Shown: positions 26,473 to 35,674 of the stretch, piece after piece | Layout: each line of letters begins with the position of its first letter | How positions within the stretch are numbered: the first letter of the stretch is position 1 | Assembly (NCBI GenBank): GCA_014729815.1 | Contig: WJJG01000105.1 | Span: 1-50,756, forward strand | Reading direction: 5' to 3' | DNA: 50,756 nucleotides | Source of the DNA: Candidatus Eiseniibacteriota bacterium | Lineage (GTDB): Bacteria; Eisenbacteria; RBG-16-71-46; CAIMUX01; WJJG01 | Translations under genes and position numbers: made by a program | Notes under the pieces: model-generated | The model's input: the letters and a program-made list of their open reading frames with translations, nothing else | Told to the model about the DNA's origin: nothing | The model's database searches: none

Positions 26473-27249
26473 ATGCACTCGAATCCGGTGATCGAGACGC
26501 TCCTGCGTCATGCCTCGGTGCGCAAGTTCCGTGATCGAATGCCCGATGAAGAGATGATCGCGACGGTCGTCCGCGCCGGCCAGCAGGCGCCCTTCGCCAT
26601 GCAGTTGGGCAGCGTGATCCTGCAGCGTGGGGGGGGCTTCGCCTGGGGGGCGCCGCTCAACTTCATCATCTGTGCGGATGCCCATCGCATCCGTCTCATC
26701 GCACGCCAGCGTGGGTGGGACATCGAGACCTGCGACCTCTCGCTACTGCTCTTCGCCATCCAGGATGCGGCCTACATGGCGCAGAACATGGTCGTGGCCG
26801 CGGAGTCGCTGGGTCTGGGAACCTGCTACATCGGTTCTGCACCGATGCTGGCGCCCAAGATCGTTGCCGAGTGCCACCTGCCGCCCAAGGTCTTTCCCCT
26901 GGTCATGCTGGTGATGGGCTATCCGGCCGAGTCGCCGCCCCCCCGGCCGCGCTACCCGCTCTCCTTCACTCTGTTCGAGGAACGCTACCCGTCGTTCAGC
27001 CAGGAGCAGCTCGACGAGGCGATGCGCGTCATGGACGAGGGCTACCTGGCGCAGGACTACTACAAGGCGGACGGTCTGAAGCTGCCGGTGCCCGAGGATC
27101 GCGAGGATCGCTACACCTTCGACGACTACTCCTGGACCGAGCACATCTCGCGCAAGATGCAGTGGGCGAAGTCGCCGGAGAAGCTGCTCGAGCATCTGCG
27201 GGCCTGTGGGTTCGAGCTGGGCGTCGGCACACCGCGATGGGAGCGATGA
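26473..27249 (+). CDS. Nitroreductase family flavoprotein
   Basis: This 258-residue protein has the FMN-binding nitroreductase N-terminus 'IETLLRHASVRKFRDRMPDE' and 'AGQQAPFAMQLGSV'. The core 'AAYMAQNMVVAAESLGLGTC' and 'MLVMGYPAESPPPRPR' follow the NfsA/flavin reductase pattern. The C-terminal 80 residues are extended and charged, 'YTFDDYSWTEHISRKMQWAK'. It would use NAD(P)H to reduce nitro-compounds, quinones or flavins. The ATG at 26473 follows GGGGAGATCTAC. It sits 91 bp after the propeller gene and could be cotranscribed. Confidence 0.85.
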   Translation: MHSNPVIETLLRHASVRKFRDRMPDEEMIATVVRAGQQAPFAMQLGSVILQRGGGFAWGAPLNFIICADAHRIRLIARQRGWDIETCDLSLLLFAIQDAAYMAQNMVVAAESLGLGTCYIGSAPMLAPKIVAECHLPPKVFPLVMLVMGYPAESPPPRPRYPLSFTLFEERYPSFSQEQLDEAMRVMDEGYLAQDYYKADGLKLPVPEDREDRYTFDDYSWTEHISRKMQWAKSPEKLLEHLRACGFELGVGTPRWER

Positions 27250-27704
27250 GCCTTCTCGGTCCGCGCCGGCATCGATCGATCACGCCATCGCGGAGAAGTG
27301 AGCCCGTGCTTGGATGAGGAGATCGGAGTGATGACTATCAAGTACGAGACGGTTCCGGAGCACCTGCTGCCCAAGTGCCCCATTGCAGCAACCGCTCGAC
27401 CGAGTCTGGATCCTCCGCAGAGGTTCGGGGGTGATCGAGCAGCAGCAAGTGATCGTCTGTCCGAAGTGCGAATGCTTCCTGGGATACGGGTCGGTCAGCA
27501 AGTACTAGGTGCGCTCGCGTGACTTCGCAAAGAGTCCTCTGCGGCGCGTAGGCGCTCTTGAAGGTCAGGCGCAGCCGTTTGGATGTACGGGGCGGGCATT
27601 GGGTGCCTTGGGGACGCGCCGGTTCCCGACGCGCATCCAGGATGTCGTGCGGCTGGTACATCTCCGGCGATGCATAGCGCCATCCGATGGCCTAGAATCC
27701 GCGT
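27250..27704. other. Intergenic region containing a frame-broken mini-gene
   Basis: This 455-bp gap separates the nitroreductase from the radical SAM gene. Its first half contains the apparent zinc-ribbon gene at 27331-27508 with two frame breaks. The second half, 27509-27704, shows no protein-like frame or clear signal. Confidence 0.5.
27331..27508 (+). pseudogene. Frame-broken two-CxxC zinc-ribbon miniprotein
   Basis: The first frame reads 'MTIKYETVPEHLLPKCP' from the ATG at 27331. Adding one base in the C4 run at 27378-27381 continues it as 'HCSNRSTESGSSAEVRG'. Adding one in the G5 run at 27427-27431 continues it as 'VIEQQQVIVCPKCECF' and on to TAG at 27508. The restored ~59-residue protein has CPHC and CPKC pairs about 24 residues apart, as in a zinc ribbon or rubredoxin-like knuckle. 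Both breaks are in homopolymers, so sequencing or assembly error is as likely as real decay. AGGAGATCGGAGTG precedes the ATG. Confidence 0.45.
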
Positions 27705-28466
27705 ATGCGCCCAACGGTCGTCCGCGAGGTCCACGCCAAGTCGATCCTCAATCGCTCGAAGATCCACGACTACTGCATCAACCCCTACACCGGCTGTGAA
27801 GTCGGCTGCGTCTATTGCTATGCGGCGCTCTTCATGCGTCGCTACAGCGGGCACAGTGAGCCGTGGGGGCAGTTCGTCGATGTGAAGATCAATGCGCCGG
27901 CCTTGTTGGCCCGGCAGATCCTGCGAGCCAAGCGCGGGTCGATCTGGATTGCATCGGTATGCGACCCGTATCAGCCGCTCGAGGAGCGCTACCGTCTGAC
28001 GCGCCGGATCCTGGAACTGCTTGCCGAGAGGGACTTCCCGATCGTCATCCAGACGAAATCGGCCCGCGTCCGCCACGACCTGGATGTCATTCGCCAGATC
28101 CCAGACGCGACGCTGGGACTTACGATTGCGACGGAGAACGAGGCGACCGCACGCCTCTTCGAACCCCATGCATCTCCGATTGCCGAACGCGTCGCCGTGT
28201 TGCGGGAGTTCAAGGCGGCGGGCGTAGCCACGTACGCCTTCGCGGGCCCGCTGCTTCCGGGCGATCCGGAGCACCTGGCAGCGCTGCTGGATGGCGCGGC
28301 CGACCGCGTGCTGATCGATCGCATGAACTACGTGCCGACCGTGCGGCGGTTCTATGCCCGCCATCGACTCCTGGATGCGCTTGGAGAGCCCTTCTTCAGA
28401 ACACAGGCGCGGAGGCTGGCGCTGGCTCTGCGGAAGAGAGGAGTCGCGGCGGACGTCGTCTTCTGA
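27705..28466 (+). CDS. SplB-like radical SAM protein
   Basis: This 253-residue protein has the radical SAM cluster motif in 'INPYTGCEVGCVYCYAALF' (Cys31, Cys35, Cys38), which binds a 4Fe-4S cluster and SAM. 'SIWIASVCDPYQPLEERYRL' and 'VIQTKSARVRHDLDVI' are the typical blocks of the spore-photoproduct-lyase-related family (COG1533 type). It is shorter than true SplB (~340 residues), and there is no sporulation context. Its reaction is therefore unknown. The ribosome site before the ATG is weak. A transposase remnant begins on the opposite strand within 30 bp of its stop. Confidence 0.88.
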   Translation: MRPTVVREVHAKSILNRSKIHDYCINPYTGCEVGCVYCYAALFMRRYSGHSEPWGQFVDVKINAPALLARQILRAKRGSIWIASVCDPYQPLEERYRLTRRILELLAERDFPIVIQTKSARVRHDLDVIRQIPDATLGLTIATENEATARLFEPHASPIAERVAVLREFKAAGVATYAFAGPLLPGDPEHLAALLDGAADRVLIDRMNYVPTVRRFYARHRLLDALGEPFFRTQARRLALALRKRGVAADVVF

Positions 28467-28489
28467 ACCCACTCCGGCAAGAATCCACC

Positions 28490-29177
28490 TCCGGAGCCGT
28501 TTCGGTTCAGCCAGCGTCTTCTCCTGAGCCCCGCGGCCCGCCAGGAAGCACCCCAGGTTGCCAGGCGCCAGGCGCCTGGTGGTCGCGACCGCCGCGTACT
28601 CGCAGGTGCCATCGTCGGGAGAGAAGAGATCGAGCTGGCAGTTCTTGGTCGTGGGGAGGGAGATCTTCTTGCGATAGCAGACCGCGCGCAGCTTCACACC
28701 CCACTGCGCGCTGAGGGATGTCAAGGCTCCGGTGAATGACCGCTGACGGATCTTCAGGGTCGTGGGGAACGCCGAGACGCCTGGGGCCACCGGCTGCCAG
28801 CGTGTGCGCATCTGAGTCTGCTCCCGCAGCCCCAGCCACTGACACATCGGCACCTGGAGGGCGAACTCGCAGCCCCGCCGAAGCAGCCGGTGCAGAATCC
28901 TAGGCTGGAAGAAGCCTCCATCCATCCGCAACTCCAGAGCCATCTTCGATTCCAGGGAACGGCGCGGGTCTCGCCTCAGATCCTCGAGAAGGCGCACCGC
29001 GCGGCGGCCAGCGTGGATGTTCCCGGGCCGGTTCTTGCAGGCCAGGATCTGGCCGGTTTGTGCCCAGTGGGCCAGGACGGGATCGTAGCGGGGCAGGTTG
29101 CGTTGGTGGGGGGCATGGCCCCGGAAGGCCCAAGCGACCTGCAGGCTGGTGGAGATGACCGTGGCTGCTCTCGAAAA
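28490..29177 (-). pseudogene. IS1380-family transposase remnant
   Basis: One uninterrupted minus-strand frame of about 230 codons matches the middle of IS1380-type DDE transposases: 'YDPVLAHWAQTGQILACKNR', 'PGNIH', 'ALELRMDGGFFQPRIL', 'VPMCQWLGL', 'QLDLFSPDDGTCEYAAVATT' and 'FLAGRGAQEKTLAE'. The second catalytic Asp is probably the one in RMDGG. The N-terminal ~100 or more residues are gone; the usual D-S-T around the first catalytic Asp reads 'RAATVIST'. The C-terminal part with the final acidic residue is also lost. It cannot be active. The break at its 3' side abuts the radical SAM gene. Confidence 0.75.
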
Positions 29178-29441
29178 ACCGCCCGGGAGAAATGCCGGAT
29201 TGGGGCTGAGCAACCGCGCGTGATTCCCGAGTGTGGCCAGACGCCGAGTGCGAGAACGTCGGACGGGGTGCACGCAGCGTGTCCGAGGGCCGTTCTGTTT
29301 CCGGCGCCAGGGGGATCGCGCGCTCCATCCGAGGCGCCATCGGCCGCCGATCGGTACGGGGCGCGACGCGCCCCATCGACCTTCTCCGCGCTCGGCAGCC
29401 GAGAGTGATCCTCCGCGCAATCATGCCGAGCCACTCGGTGC

Positions 29442-29480
29442 AAAAGCCCCGCCACCTCCGGGGGGAGATGGCGGGGCTAT
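29442..29480 (-). terminator. Rho-independent terminator of the C25 protease gene
   Basis: Read on the minus strand, AGCCCCGCCA pairs perfectly with TGGCGGGGCT around a C/G-rich loop, and the stem is followed by TTTT (the A-run at 29442-29445 on the plus strand). It lies about 60 bp past the stop codon at 29537. It is the most textbook terminator in the window. Confidence 0.85.
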
Positions 29481-29536
29481 GGGCTCCGTGCTCGTCCGCA
29501 GCCGATCGCGCGACGAATCGGATCGCGCCGACGGCG

Positions 29537-32500
29537 CTACCTGGTCAGGATCAGCTTCCGCGTGACGTCGATCCCATCGGCCCGGAACTGGTAGAAGTAG
29601 ACGCCCGAGCCCAGAGCCACGCCGCGCGCATCGCGCCCGTCCCACGTGACTACGTAGCTCCCCGCATCGACGCTGCCGTCCTGCAACGTGCGCAGCAGGC
29701 GGCCGCTCGGATCGAAGATCTCCAGCCGCACGTCCGAGCGTGCGGGCAGGCGATAGCTGATCATCGTCTGGTTGCCGAACGGATTGGGCCGGTTCTGATC
29801 GATCGCCGGGCGCAGCACCAGGGGCGTCGCCTCCCCGCCGTCCGACGGATCGAGCTGCGTGCCCGAGAAGGAGACGTCATCGATGTACCAACCCTCGCGG
29901 GTGTCGGCGCCGTCACTGCCGAAGCGGAACCGGAAGCGCGCCTCGCCGGCATAGCCGACGAGCTCGAAGGTTGCCGCGGCCCAGTCGATGTTGCCCGAGT
30001 AGACGGGGGTTTCCGCCGGGAACGGTCCGGGTGTGCTGCCCTCCCGCACCAGGTAGGGATACCCGCCGACGGGTGTGATCTGCTCCCACGGAGCCCCATC
30101 GACCGACATCTCGACCAGGCCACCGTCGTAGCAGTAGTCCGGATAGGCACCGCTGGTCTCGGCCTCCATCCAGTGCCGGAAGCGCAGGTAACACTGATTG
30201 CGCAAGGCGACCGGCTCGGTCTCCAGCGCTCCATCGGCCAGATTGGTGTAATCGCCGCTGCCGGTGTCGCCGAACTTCCAGCTCGTCGCGCCGCCCGGCG
30301 TGTAGTTGCGCTGTGTCGACTGGTGCCACTGATCGACGAACCCGCCCGTGACGATGTAGTGGGTCCAGAGCCCGTAGCCGCTTTCCATATCGTCCCAGAA
30401 CCCGCCCACCGGCAGGTCGAAGGTCGGTGACGCCGTCTGCTCCCAGTCGGCATTGATCACCAGGCAGCCGCAGAGGATGTCCGGCTCGGGACACTCCGGG
30501 GCGATCGTGACCTCGAAGGCCGTGGCCGGGGGGGCCTCGCCCCCCGCCGGCAGCAGATCCAGCGTCGCCATGCCCTGGTCGATCGTCACGTACTGCGAGT
30601 AGACGTGCAGGTGGATCGCCAGGCCGGTGGCATCCTCGCTGCCCGTGTTGCAGAGCATCGGGAGGAGCTGCACCGTCTCGCCCGGCTCGGCCAGACCGTC
30701 GCCATCCCCGCCGGCCGCATCCATGACGCTCACCGCACCCAGTTCCAGGACCGGCGCCTCGACGAGCAGGTTGAACTCCTTCTCCCAGACCATCCGGTTG
30801 TCCGACTCGACCAGCACGTCGAAGGCCAGCAGGTGCCCGTCCGGACAGGCGGGGGAGATGTGGAACTCGAAGTCGTCGATACAGAATCCTTGCTCGTCCG
30901 GGGCGATGTCACCGTACTCCTCATAGGCATCGAGGATCTCGACGTGACCATCCTCACTGCTGATCGTGGCCCGCACGTTGGTGGCGGTCTCGATGCCCAC
31001 GTTGCGCAGGCCGAGCAGCAGCTCGAGCGTCTCGCCGGCATCGCAATCGCCGTCGGCATTGCCCGCGCTGTCGTCGGCCAGGTCGTCGTCGAGGATCCGA
31101 TCGCCGACCGAGATGTAGGGGCCGTCGGGCGGGATGATCGGGGTCTCCCCGTTGAAGGTCAGATAGTCGTGGGCCGTGACCTTCAGATAGAGCGTGCCGG
31201 GCTCCTGCGGCTCGACGAGCAGGGTCACCGCACCGGTGGCATCCGTGACCCCGGTCGCATAGACGCCGAAGTCCGCCGTGTAGGCCGTCACTCGCGCGCC
31301 GGCTACCGGGCCGCCGCCGCCATAGACCGTGACCTCGTACTCCGGCACGCCGATCAGGACGACATCCGGGTAGCTGACGTTCAGCGCCACCGGATCCTCG
31401 GTCCAGAGATGCATGGCCGGATCGCCGAAGAGGTTGAGCTGGTAGTAGCACCAGCGGTTGGCTCCGAAGTCGATGGCCCAGATGACGTCCATGCGCGAGT
31501 CGTCGTTGACGTCGGCCAGCGGGTAGATCTGCTCGTCGAAGATCGCATCGAAGAACTCGCGGTCGAAGTACTGCGACGAACCATTCGTGCCGCCGGGATC
31601 CCCCCAACCGTAGCGCGAGTTCATCACCAGCGCCGCCGCGCCGTCATCGTCGGTCTGGAACTCCTCGGCGAAGGAGTTCGAGTCGAAGGCGCCGCAGTAG
31701 CAGCCCTGACTGTAGACGAAATTGTAGCTGTGCTCGGTCCCGTCGTTGTCGAACGAGGGGATGTCGCTCAGGTACATCTTCATCGCGTAGTCGGTGTTGC
31801 AGTGGCCGAGATGATTGACGATGTTCAGGCCGCTCTCCATCATGTTGATCAGCGTGGTCTTCGACCAGGTGGCGTCGCGGTCGTAGAGCGTGCCGACGTT
31901 CATCGGGCCCGGGATGAAGCCGACCGTCGTATAGCCGTTCGCGCTGGATCCATCCTTGATCTCGTCCTTGTAGGTCCCGCCCCAGGTCAGCGGACTCGAC
32001 CAGAGCAGCTCGCCGACCATCAGCGCTTCGTCGCACTCGGCCACGATCGGTTCGTCCGTGTAGCGCAGCGTCTTGGTGATGAAGTTCTCCATCTCGCCCG
32101 CGTCGGTGACGCAGGCCCGTCCGACGCCGATCTCGAAGTAGAGATCGTCCTCGCCCTCCTCGCCCCAGCGGCCGTCGCCGTCATCGTTCCAGGTGCCGTC
32201 GAGGCAGCCGTAGTAGAGGTCGGCCGGGATGTTCGAGTCGGTCTCTCCGTAGGCGTAGGCGTAGAAGCCGCGGTGGGGAATGCCGCCGCTGTCGTTGGCG
32301 TCGCCGACCAGCAGGACGTATTCGACGTCCCAGGTCTGGTAGGCATCGATGATGAAGTCGCGGATCCGCCACTGATCGTCCTGCCCGGCCGGGTAGTTGC
32401 TGACGATCCAGGACCGGGAGAAGACGCCGGCCTTGTGGCCCCGCGCGGTCTGGAACTGGACCAGCGGATCGACCGCATCGACCCAGTCGTCGCCGGCGAT

Positions 32501-33229
32501 GATCAGGTAGGTGTAGGCCTCGGCCGGATCGAGTCGCGAATCCTCGTCGCGCAGGCGCAGGATCGGCTCGTAGGCTCCGATCCGCTCGGGGTTGTCGATC
32601 AAGGCCGCCACGCGGGCCTGAGTGCCTGCGTCGGTGCGGATCATCCGTGCCGTCTCACGCATCGCCGCGCCGCTCGGGGCGGTCGTGAGGACGACCTCCA
32701 GGCTGCGGTAGTAGGCCAGCGTCCCGGAGGCCGGGACGTACTCGACCGGATGCAGCGCCAGCGTCGCGATGCGATGGCCACGCATCATCCCGGTCTGCAC
32801 CGCATCGTGCAGGCGGCCGGGGTACGCGCGGTCGCTTTCGTAGATCTCCGGATCGGCCGGCACGGCGGCCACCGGGCCGGTGTGGCTCAGCGGCATCTGC
32901 GGCTGACCGACGGCCACGGCGTGGCTGCCCGGCAGCTCGATGCGCGCCCCGGGGATCACCTGCACATCGGTGACCGTCTCCCCCGGCGGCAGGAGGATCC
33001 GCGCGCCGGCGAGCGGCAAGACGGGCGCGCCCGGATCGCCATGGCTCCAGGCCTCCTCCATCTCGACCCGCACACTCCCGCCCGCGGCGGTGAGCGTGGG
33101 CGCGGTGAAGTCATAGGTGACGCGCGTGACGCCCGCCTGGGCGATCGCGGCGCCCAGGGTGATGCACGCCAGCAAGCACGTGATCTGCACGAGCGCGCCG
33201 GCGACCGGTCGACGGTTCCCTCTTCTCAT
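29537..33229 (-). CDS. Gingipain-like (C25) surface cysteine protease with C-terminal sorting domain
   Basis: This 1230-residue protein starts behind CGAGGAGGTCTCGAG and has the signal region 'ITCLLACITLGAAIAQA'. A gingipain prodomain-like region (~30-230) precedes the C25 catalytic domain. The catalytic dyad is predicted at His476 in 'NIVNHLGHCNTDYAM' and Cys510 in 'YSQGCYCGAFDSNSFAEEF'. Ig-like and CARDB-like modules follow ('DCDAGETLELLLGLRNVG', 'DGDGLAEPGETVQLLPM'), then a jelly-roll module ('GWYIDDVSFSG'). It ends in an FlgD-like/type IX C-terminal domain ('NRPNPFGNQTMISYRLP', then 'GVYFYQFRADG'). It is presumably exported across the outer membrane and used for extracellular proteolysis. 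Confidence 0.93.
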   Translation of the reverse strand: MRRGNRRPVAGALVQITCLLACITLGAAIAQAGVTRVTYDFTAPTLTAAGGSVRVEMEEAWSHGDPGAPVLPLAGARILLPPGETVTDVQVIPGARIELPGSHAVAVGQPQMPLSHTGPVAAVPADPEIYESDRAYPGRLHDAVQTGMMRGHRIATLALHPVEYVPASGTLAYYRSLEVVLTTAPSGAAMRETARMIRTDAGTQARVAALIDNPERIGAYEPILRLRDEDSRLDPAEAYTYLIIAGDDWVDAVDPLVQFQTARGHKAGVFSRSWIVSNYPAGQDDQWRIRDFIIDAYQTWDVEYVLLVGDANDSGGIPHRGFYAYAYGETDSNIPADLYYGCLDGTWNDDGDGRWGEEGEDDLYFEIGVGRACVTDAGEMENFITKTLRYTDEPIVAECDEALMVGELLWSSPLTWGGTYKDEIKDGSSANGYTTVGFIPGPMNVGTLYDRDATWSKTTLINMMESGLNIVNHLGHCNTDYAMKMYLSDIPSFDNDGTEHSYNFVYSQGCYCGAFDSNSFAEEFQTDDDGAAALVMNSRYGWGDPGGTNGSSQYFDREFFDAIFDEQIYPLADVNDDSRMDVIWAIDFGANRWCYYQLNLFGDPAMHLWTEDPVALNVSYPDVVLIGVPEYEVTVYGGGGPVAGARVTAYTADFGVYATGVTDATGAVTLLVEPQEPGTLYLKVTAHDYLTFNGETPIIPPDGPYISVGDRILDDDLADDSAGNADGDCDAGETLELLLGLRNVGIETATNVRATISSEDGHVEILDAYEEYGDIAPDEQGFCIDDFEFHISPACPDGHLLAFDVLVESDNRMVWEKEFNLLVEAPVLELGAVSVMDAAGGDGDGLAEPGETVQLLPMLCNTGSEDATGLAIHLHVYSQYVTIDQGMATLDLLPAGGEAPPATAFEVTIAPECPEPDILCGCLVINADWEQTASPTFDLPVGGFWDDMESGYGLWTHYIVTGGFVDQWHQSTQRNYTPGGATSWKFGDTGSGDYTNLADGALETEPVALRNQCYLRFRHWMEAETSGAYPDYCYDGGLVEMSVDGAPWEQITPVGGYPYLVREGSTPGPFPAETPVYSGNIDWAAATFELVGYAGEARFRFRFGSDGADTREGWYIDDVSFSGTQLDPSDGGEATPLVLRPAIDQNRPNPFGNQTMISYRLPARSDVRLEIFDPSGRLLRTLQDGSVDAGSYVVTWDGRDARGVALGSGVYFYQFRADGIDVTRKLILTR

Positions 33230-33706
33230 CTCGAGACCTCCTCGATTGCTTGGGATCCATAGATGTGTGGAACGCCGCGCGGGCGTGTCCGAAACGGCAC
33301 CCCAGGAGCGTGACCTGTGCGCTCGATCCTCACCGCTCCCTTCCTCCAACGCGCGGACGCATGATGGCGGGGCGTTGCCAGGCCGCCCGCGCGCCGGCGA
33401 GCGAGCCTATGCAACACAATTGATTCTATCACGCTGGGCGAGCGCGGTCACCCGCGCTGCTGCCTCGGGCAGGCGCCGACGTCGCGGCGGGTAGGGACGC
33501 GGCGTCACGACCAGCCGTGGCGAGGCCCATACGTGTATGCGGGACAATGGATTCGGTCCACCCGCAGCCCATCGCGGACCCCCGGCAGAGCACCAGGGCA
33601 CCACCGGCCGACCGCCGCAAACACCGCCCCCGTCGCCCGCACTGGTGCCCCTTGCTCTGGGGCGAGAGCCAAGGCAGACTCGCGCGGCGAAGAGTGGGGA
33701 GGGGGC
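33230..33706. other. Divergent promoter region between C25 protease and patatin genes
   Basis: This 477-bp spacer carries the candidate C25 promoter (33423-33451) and an AT-richer patch around 33405-33430. A plus-strand frame extends upstream of the patatin start, but its composition is not protein-like. No other signal was found. Confidence 0.45.
33423..33451 (-). promoter_or_regulatory. Candidate promoter of the C25 protease gene
   Basis: On the minus strand GTGACC (33446-33451), a 17-bp spacer, then TAGAAT (33423-33428). These match four of six -35 and five of six -10 consensus bases with ideal spacing. The leader to the ATG at 33229 would be about 190 nt, long enough for post-transcriptional control. 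Confidence 0.4.
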
Positions 33707-34639
33707 ATGACACGCTTCGGTCTGGCGCTCGGCAGCGGCGGTGCTCGCGGACTGGCGCATCTCGGCGTGCTCGAGGTGCTCGAGGAAGCCGGTCTGGCCC
33801 CGCGCTACATCGCCGGGACCAGCATGGGCGCCATCATCGGCGCTCTGTTCGCCGAGCTGCAGGACGCGCAGGCGGTCATCGAGAAGACCGAACGCTACAC
33901 GGCCGATCCCCGCTTCCGCGAGAGCTGGGAGGCCTTCGTCCAGGAGCCTGCCGAGCAGGAACGCACTCTCTTCGACGAGCTGCGGCGCTCGATCCAGCGG
34001 CGGATCCTCACCCTGCGCGGCTTCACTTCGCCCTCGATGCAAAGCGCGCAGAGTCTGCTCGAGCCGCTGCAGCAGATCTACCGCGTGCGCCGCATCGAGG
34101 ATCTCGCGCTGCCGTTCGCCGCCGTGGCGATCGATCTCTACAGTGGCCAGCCGCGGATCTTCCGCCGCGGGGATCTGGTGCCGGCGATCTATGCCAGCAG
34201 CGCGATTCCGGCCGTCTTCCCGCCGCTCTCGCTCGACGGGCAGCTGCTAACCGACGGAGGCGGGCCCTATCGGGTGCCCGTGCAGGTCTGCCGCGACCTG
34301 GGGGCCGAGTTCGTCCTGGCCGTCGATATCCCCTCTTTCGCCGCCGAGGGCGGCGAGTTCCATCGGGGGATCGAGGTGCTTCTGCGCAGCGACCAGATCG
34401 CGCGCAATCGTCTCAACCAGTTCGTGCTCCGCGAAGCCGACTTCGTCGTGCAACCCCGGGTCGAGCGCTTCCACTGGGCCAGCTTCTGCTCCGCCGAAGA
34501 GATCCGCCAGGCCGGGGCGCACGCAATGCGCGCCGCCCTCTCCGACCTGCGCCGGCGCCTGCGACGCCGTGGATCGCCCCTCGGGCGCCTGAGCGCGTAC
34601 GCGCGGCGGCGGCTCGCACGCGAACGTCCTATAGGTTGA
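33707..34639 (+). CDS. Patatin-like phospholipase (RssA type)
   Basis: This 310-residue cytoplasmic protein has all patatin landmarks. The oxyanion-hole loop is 'LALGSGGARGLAHLGVLEVL', the nucleophile elbow is 'YIAGTSMGAIIGAL' (Ser39 in GTSMG), and the catalytic Asp is in 'LLTDGGGPYRVPV'. It would hydrolyse acyl esters of phospholipids or related substrates. The ATG at 33707 follows GGGGAGGGGGC. The C-terminus is Arg-rich. Its last 11 bp overlap the end of the convergent transporter gene. Confidence 0.92.
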   Translation: MTRFGLALGSGGARGLAHLGVLEVLEEAGLAPRYIAGTSMGAIIGALFAELQDAQAVIEKTERYTADPRFRESWEAFVQEPAEQERTLFDELRRSIQRRILTLRGFTSPSMQSAQSLLEPLQQIYRVRRIEDLALPFAAVAIDLYSGQPRIFRRGDLVPAIYASSAIPAVFPPLSLDGQLLTDGGGPYRVPVQVCRDLGAEFVLAVDIPSFAAEGGEFHRGIEVLLRSDQIARNRLNQFVLREADFVVQPRVERFHWASFCSAEEIRQAGAHAMRAALSDLRRRLRRRGSPLGRLSAYARRRLARERPIG

Positions 34640-35543
34640 TCAGGATCAAGGCCACGACGGTCAGCAGGATCGCCAGGCGTTCGCGCCGCGTCGGCCGCTC
34701 CCGAAATGCGGTGACGCCCACCAGGTGGATGATCACGATCGTGCCGGCGCCGTAGGCCGGAAAGGCCACCGCGGCGGGAATCGTCTCCAGCGCGGCGATC
34801 AGAAAGAAAGACGAGAAGAGATTGGGAATCCCCACGGCGACGCCGGTCAGGAGTTCCGCTACGCGCACCGGACGGCGGCGGGCCACCGCCACCGAGCTGC
34901 TACACAAGAACGCGATGAAGAAGGTCACCAGCAGGAAGACCAACTTGTAGTCCTGCAGCGCGTACTTCTGGAAGATCTTGTTGCTGAACTCCGCCGTGCC
35001 TCCGAATAGGAAGAGCAGCAACAGGGCCACGCGAATCGCCGCGCGCCAGTTGCGTCCGGGGGGCCAGTGCACCAGCAGGATCGAGGCGATCGCCAGGGCG
35101 ATGCCCAGCCACTGGATCGCGCGCGGATACTCCTGCCACAGCAACAGCGAGAGTGACATCGGTACCAGGATGCCCAGCTTGGCAAAGGCGCCCGCCAGGC
35201 TCACGCCGTGCTCGCGCACGCTGATCTGGTAGTAGACGAACGCCAGGAAGAAGACCACGCCGGCGCCGAGTCCCACGAGCAGCGCCCAGGCGAAGCTGCC
35301 GGACGGTGAGAGGCGAGCGTCGCTCGCTCCCAGTGCCGAGGAGATTTCCACCAGATCAGCCGGCGGCGCGGGCGGGAGCCCGAGCGGTGGCGGGCGCAGC
35401 GCGAGCAACAGGATGCTGATCAGGCAGGCGGTCAGGTAGTTGGCGCTGGTGACCGCGTAGCGGTTCATGCCGGCTGTTTCGCTGCGCCGGAAGATCAGTG
35501 CGATCGACGCACTGCAGGCGATTGCCAGCCAGAGCACCCACAT
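34629..35543 (-). CDS. EamA/DMT-superfamily transporter
   Basis: This 304-residue protein has about ten hydrophobic segments in two halves, as in drug/metabolite transporters. Examples are 'WALLVGLGAGVVFFLAFVYY', 'LAGAFAKLGILVPMSLSLLL' and the terminal 'LAILLTVVALILINL'. The motif at the end of each half, 'AVAFPAYGAGTIVIIHLVGV' with 'RERPTRRERLAI', matches EamA modules. The transported compound is unknown. The start has only a weak ribosome site. It is divergent from the S9 peptidase gene, with a 131-bp spacer. Confidence 0.82.
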   Translation of the reverse strand: MWVLWLAIACSASIALIFRRSETAGMNRYAVTSANYLTACLISILLLALRPPPLGLPPAPPADLVEISSALGASDARLSPSGSFAWALLVGLGAGVVFFLAFVYYQISVREHGVSLAGAFAKLGILVPMSLSLLLWQEYPRAIQWLGIALAIASILLVHWPPGRNWRAAIRVALLLLFLFGGTAEFSNKIFQKYALQDYKLVFLLVTFFIAFLCSSSVAVARRRPVRVAELLTGVAVGIPNLFSSFFLIAALETIPAAVAFPAYGAGTIVIIHLVGVTAFRERPTRRERLAILLTVVALILINL

Positions 35544-35674
35544 GGCGCCGCAGCGTAGCAGTCGCCTGACGCCTCTGCTAGCATAGGCCCGCGACGTTCC
35601 CTGCCGCGGCGCGCGCCCGGCGGGCCGCGAGCGGTCGGACTGCGGTGCAGAGCATTCGCAGGGAGGAGGTCGAG

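Larger units (their letters stand above)
28467..29536. other. 1.07-kb gap occupied by a decayed insertion sequence
   Basis: No intact gene is present. The centre, 28490-29177, is the IS1380-type transposase remnant on the minus strand. The flank 29180-29440 shows no recognisable transposase N-terminus or clear inverted ends. The terminator of the C25 protease gene lies at 29441-29480. Confidence 0.6.
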
